This document shows positions 61,197-64,000 of a DNA stretch of 64,000 nt, piece after piece. The stretch covers positions 39,662 through 103,661 of the forward strand of contig JARRMW010000007.1 of assembly GCA_037385685.1 (NCBI GenBank), given 5' to 3'. Positions within the stretch are counted from its first letter, which is position 1, and every line of letters begins with the position of its first letter. The notes under the pieces were generated by a model that made no database searches, was not told the DNA's origin, and saw only the letters and a list, made by a program, of their open reading frames with translations. Both the position numbers and the translations under genes were made by a program. The DNA is from Sva-25 sp037385685. GTDB taxonomy: Bacteria; Pseudomonadota; Gammaproteobacteria; Chromatiales; Chromatiaceae.

Positions 61197-61785
61197 TGGA
61201 GACCAGTTCGCGCTGCTGGCCGCGTGTCAGGTGCTGGGCGTGCAGCACACAGCGCAGATCCAGCAGGGCCTTTTCGAACTGGTCGTTGATGATGATGTAG
61301 TCATATTCGTCGTAGTGGGACAGCTCGGCAAGCGCATCACTCATTCGCCGCTCGATAATCTCCTCGCTGTCCTGCCCGCGACTCGACAGCCTTTCCCTGA
61401 GCGCATCGACTGACGGCGGCACAATAAAGACCGAGACGGCGTCGGGAAACAGCCTGCGGACCTGGCGAGCCCCCTGCCAGTCAATCTCCAGAATCACATC
61501 CGTCCCGCTGTCGAGCTGCTGCTGGACAGCAGCCTTCGATGTGCCGTAGAAATTATCGAAGACCTGCGCATGCTCGATGAAGGCGTCATCGGCGATCATG
61601 CGCTGAAACTCCTCAACAGAGACAAAATGATAATGCTGACCGTCGACCTCCCCCGGACGCTGATTGCGCGTCGTGTGCGAGACAGAAACTGCCACACCCT
61701 CGGCATCGTTCATGAGGGCATGCAGCAGGCTGGTCTTGCCGGCGCCGGAGGGAGCCGAGAGGATGAAAAGAATGCTTCTGTTCAT
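61186..61785 (-). CDS. gmk: Guanylate kinase
   Basis: Phosphorylates GMP to GDP. The 199-aa protein has the P loop SAPSGAGKTS, HTTRNQRPGEVDGQHYHFV for GMP binding, DWQGARQVR and the LID region with RRMSDALAE. Full length. In many gammaproteobacteria rpoZ and spoT follow gmk; here the downstream neighbour is convergent glutaredoxin, so that link is lost. Confidence 0.96.
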   Translation of the reverse strand: MNRSILFILSAPSGAGKTSLLHALMNDAEGVAVSVSHTTRNQRPGEVDGQHYHFVSVEEFQRMIADDAFIEHAQVFDNFYGTSKAAVQQQLDSGTDVILEIDWQGARQVRRLFPDAVSVFIVPPSVDALRERLSSRGQDSEEIIERRMSDALAELSHYDEYDYIIINDQFEKALLDLRCVLHAQHLTRGQQRELVSTIR

Positions 61786-62042
61786 TGGAATTTATGCGCC
61801 ATCTTTCTGATTGCCGTTATTTTCACATTCTTGTGATCAACTTGCATGACTTTGCCTCACACTATGACATTTCACGCATGACCTGCCTCGTAAGTCCACT
61901 ACACTGCCCCTGTCACTCAAGAGCATGCGGGCACACCAGACGAGATTAAAATTATTCCAATCAGCCATCTGAGCTGAAATGGACGATGTAACCTGAGCGG
62001 TGACGTGTTGAAGTGGAGCGTCTGGATAACCCGAAGTCCCCG
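61786..62042. other. Intergenic region between gmk and the SDR/DUF2867 gene
   Basis: A 257-base spacer. I see no gene, terminator or repeat in it; the gmk promoter should be inside. Confidence 0.4.
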
Positions 62043-63506
62043 CTATCGGGTTTCGCTCCCGGAGGCTGCAACTTCTGCACGCTTCGCAATGGCGCGCGTT
62101 AGCCCTTTGAACAGAACATGATGCACCGGGACAAGCAGATACCAGTAGAGCAACCCCCATATTCCGGCTGGATGGAAATAGGCAGTCGCCGTGATCCGGT
62201 GGCCATCGGATTCCGGTTGAATGTCAAACTCCAGCACACCCGAACCGGGCAATTTCATTTCCATCAGCAGGGTCAGCCGGCGTTCGGGCTCCAGAGCAAT
62301 CACCCGCGAGGCATCGACGGTATCCCCGACTTTCAGCTCGACAGGATGGCGTCTCCCCCTGCGCAAGCCTGGCCCGCCGATCAAGCGGTCCATCAAGCCG
62401 CGGATATGCCACAGGAAGTTAAGATAGTAATAGCCGTTGCGTCCGCCAATGGCAGTTATCTGGCGCCAGAGCTCATCGAGTGGAGCCCTCGTGATGGTGC
62501 TCCCGCTTGCCCGCCTGGCATAGAAGGAGTAGCGGGGATTATGGTTTCGACAGGCAATGGAACCCTCGACCCAGCGTGCCGGACAAGGTTCGTTTCGCTC
62601 GGCATCCAGGGCCGCTTGCGCAGAGTCCCTGAAACTGGTCAGCTCAAGCGGAACCAGCCGGCGGGCGGCTGCATCATCGGCGATCACGTCATGGCGCAGT
62701 CCCTCGATCAGTGCACGGGCGATGTTGGTTGGTACCGAGGTGACCAGTCGCAGCCACCAGGAAGAGAGGCGTGGGGTCAGCACCGGAACCGGGATAATCA
62801 CGGGATGGCGGCCAACGAGCTCCGCGTATTGACGCATGATCGTTTCGTAAGTCAGGATGTCGGGACCTCCCACGTCATAGCACTGCCCTGCTGTCCCGGC
62901 GAGGTAGGGCAAGCGGATCATGTACTCCAGGAGATTATCCAGACCGATCGGGGTCGAACGGCTGCGTACCCAGCGCGGCGTAATCATCAGCGGCAGATAG
63001 TTGACGAGGTCGCGGATGACTTCAAAGGCGGCCGAACCCGGCCCTACGATCATGCCGGCCCTGATCTCGGTAACTGCCACCTTGCCCGAACGGAGACATT
63101 CGCCGGTTTCGCGACGTGAGCTCAGATGCTCCGAGCCTGGCTCATCGGGTATCAACCCTCCCAGGTAGACGATACGGCGCACCCCCTGGCGTTCCGCAGC
63201 CTTGCGGAAATTCTCCGCCGCTTCCAGATCGATGCGCGCAAATCCACGACCCGCTGACATCGAGTGCACCAGGTAGTAAGCAACCTCAACGTCAGCCAGC
63301 GTCTCATCGAGGCTCTGCGGCACGAGTGCGTCGGCTTTTGCAATTTCCACACCATCCCATCCGCGTCCCTCAAGAACCGACGGATTGCGAGCACTGGCCC
63401 GTACGTGGAAGCCTGCCGCCAGAAGCCTTGGTACCAGGTGAGTTCCTATATATCCGCTTGCCCCGAATACCAGCACCCGGCCGGCTTCGGCAGGGATCCT
63501 GCTCAT
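62043..63506 (-). CDS. SDR epimerase-like + DUF2867 fusion protein
   Basis: A 487-aa protein. The N-terminal ~300 residues are an atypical SDR/NAD(P)-binding domain (VLVFGASGYIGTHLVPRLL with a GxxGxxG motif, then RIVYLGGLIP). The C-terminal ~170 residues match DUF2867 (APLDELWRQITAIGGRNGYYY, GDTVDASRVIALEPERRLTLLMEMKLPGSG). Similar fusions (YbjT-like) are widespread; function unknown, perhaps a dehydrogenase acting on a lipid-like substrate. Its start overlaps the SRPBCC gene end by four bases. Confidence 0.85.
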   Translation of the reverse strand: MSRIPAEAGRVLVFGASGYIGTHLVPRLLAAGFHVRASARNPSVLEGRGWDGVEIAKADALVPQSLDETLADVEVAYYLVHSMSAGRGFARIDLEAAENFRKAAERQGVRRIVYLGGLIPDEPGSEHLSSRRETGECLRSGKVAVTEIRAGMIVGPGSAAFEVIRDLVNYLPLMITPRWVRSRSTPIGLDNLLEYMIRLPYLAGTAGQCYDVGGPDILTYETIMRQYAELVGRHPVIIPVPVLTPRLSSWWLRLVTSVPTNIARALIEGLRHDVIADDAAARRLVPLELTSFRDSAQAALDAERNEPCPARWVEGSIACRNHNPRYSFYARRASGSTITRAPLDELWRQITAIGGRNGYYYLNFLWHIRGLMDRLIGGPGLRRGRRHPVELKVGDTVDASRVIALEPERRLTLLMEMKLPGSGVLEFDIQPESDGHRITATAYFHPAGIWGLLYWYLLVPVHHVLFKGLTRAIAKRAEVAASGSETR

Positions 63507-63988
63507 ACCCGATCTTCTCCGGCGCCCGTCAAGGGTGGCGATGTCTCCAGCAACGTCTTGATATTATCCACAACACGCCTGCTTTCAACGTCAAACGCAA
63601 CCTTCAACGCCCGTTGGGCAGGCCGCATGTAGAGCTCGGGCTTGAGTTCGAAACTGAAGGTCAGGCGAGTACCCCGATCAACAGTCTCGAAGGAATAGCG
63701 CACACTGAAATCGGGTCTGGTAATGCTGACAAACTCGATCGTGCGAAGAGGCAGACATTCATTGACCCGAAACCTCGCCTCGTTTCGAATCCCCCGGTCA
63801 CGACGGACCTGCCAGCCTGTAGTTCCGACCTCTATAGGTCCTTCTGAGGTCTGCTCGAGCTGAACAACTTCCGGTGACCACTTGGGGTAATTCTCGAAAA
63901 AGTCTAGCGATACGAAACGATAGACAGCCTCGATCGGCCGCTCGATGAGGACGCTTGCACGTGTAGTGATCATTGTGGCTGGCCCCAT
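63503..63988 (-). CDS. SRPBCC (START-like) ligand-binding protein
   Basis: A 161-aa polyketide-cyclase/SRPBCC-fold protein: an early strand TRASVLIERPIEAVYRFVS, a central FRVNECLPLRTIEFVS and the long C-terminal helix RALKVAFDVESRRVVDNIKTLLE. The fold binds hydrophobic ligands. It is coupled (4-base overlap) to the SDR/DUF2867 gene. An alternative start at Met 63973 is possible. Another gene may precede it outside the window. Confidence 0.78.
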   Translation of the reverse strand: MGPATMITTRASVLIERPIEAVYRFVSLDFFENYPKWSPEVVQLEQTSEGPIEVGTTGWQVRRDRGIRNEARFRVNECLPLRTIEFVSITRPDFSVRYSFETVDRGTRLTFSFELKPELYMRPAQRALKVAFDVESRRVVDNIKTLLETSPPLTGAGEDRV

Positions 63989-64000
63989 GAAATATGAGGC

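Noticed and set aside
1..64000. CRISPR arrays, prophage or insertion sequences
   Set aside because: No regularly spaced repeats, no cas or transposase or phage structural genes were seen; the lone endolysin-like peptidase is not enough to call a prophage.

Overview
The window reads as the chromosome of a gammaproteobacterium with a sulfur-oxidising lifestyle. Evidence is the gene repertoire: a cytoplasmic sulfite-oxidising SoeABC set, a cbb3 oxidase cluster behind an Fnr/Anr gene, an orphan DsrC/TusE protein, Fnr- and IscR-type Fe-S regulators with all ligands, and typical gammaproteobacterial housekeeping genes (NudE/CysQ, Rnr/RlmB, PurMN, Uup). No species call is possible from sequence alone.

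Layout. 1-4.5 kb: tRNA-Pro, murI, a possible 26-aa membrane peptide, valS. 4.6-7.1 kb: M15 peptidoglycan peptidase, single-cysteine DsrC/TusE protein, fnr. 7.2-12.9 kb: a perfect FNR box followed by ccoNOQP, a small membrane protein, ccoG and ccoH; ccoN carries an apparent ~46-bp deletion with frameshift. 12.9-19.6 kb: patatin-like lipase, a secreted Pro/Met/Gly-rich protein, then soeCBA on the minus strand. 19.9-26.7 kb: small proteins, uup, fbp, a coiled-coil membrane protein, yrfG, nudE-cysQ. 26.8-33.8 kb: metY, lutABC, a CPA2 antiporter, gloA, a HugZ-like protein. 34-40 kb: purMN, a composite palindromic repeat island, dcd, rnr-rlmB, tRNA-Leu(CAG). 40-46.7 kb: PEBP, lipoprotein, MFS, and a tightly coupled RMD1 / GNAT-C39 peptidase / RimK-like ATP-grasp operon. 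46.7-51.5 kb: LrgAB-like pair and a four-gene overlapping operon of an exported DUF255 protein with an ExbB/ExbD-like channel. 51.6-55.2 kb: aminotransferase, rhodanese, SCO1, psd. 55.2-58.9 kb: a repeat island that has duplicated the 3' end of a response-regulator gene, then the FixLJ-like two-component pair. 58.9-64 kb: iscR, DUF1249, purC-grx, gmk, an SDR/DUF2867 protein with a SRPBCC partner.

How the genes work together. Fnr probably switches the high-affinity oxidase through the box at 7269-7282; CcoGH and a SCO1 protein serve oxidase assembly. SoeABC would oxidise sulfite in the cytoplasm and deliver electrons to quinone; CysQ, MetY, rhodanese and the DsrC-like protein extend the sulfur theme. 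LutABC suggests lactate use. The most unusual parts are the predicted amidoligase/peptidase operon (43.3-46.7 kb), the ExbBD-like operon (48-51.5 kb), the damaged ccoN, and two islands of REP/REPIN-type palindromes without any transposase in view.
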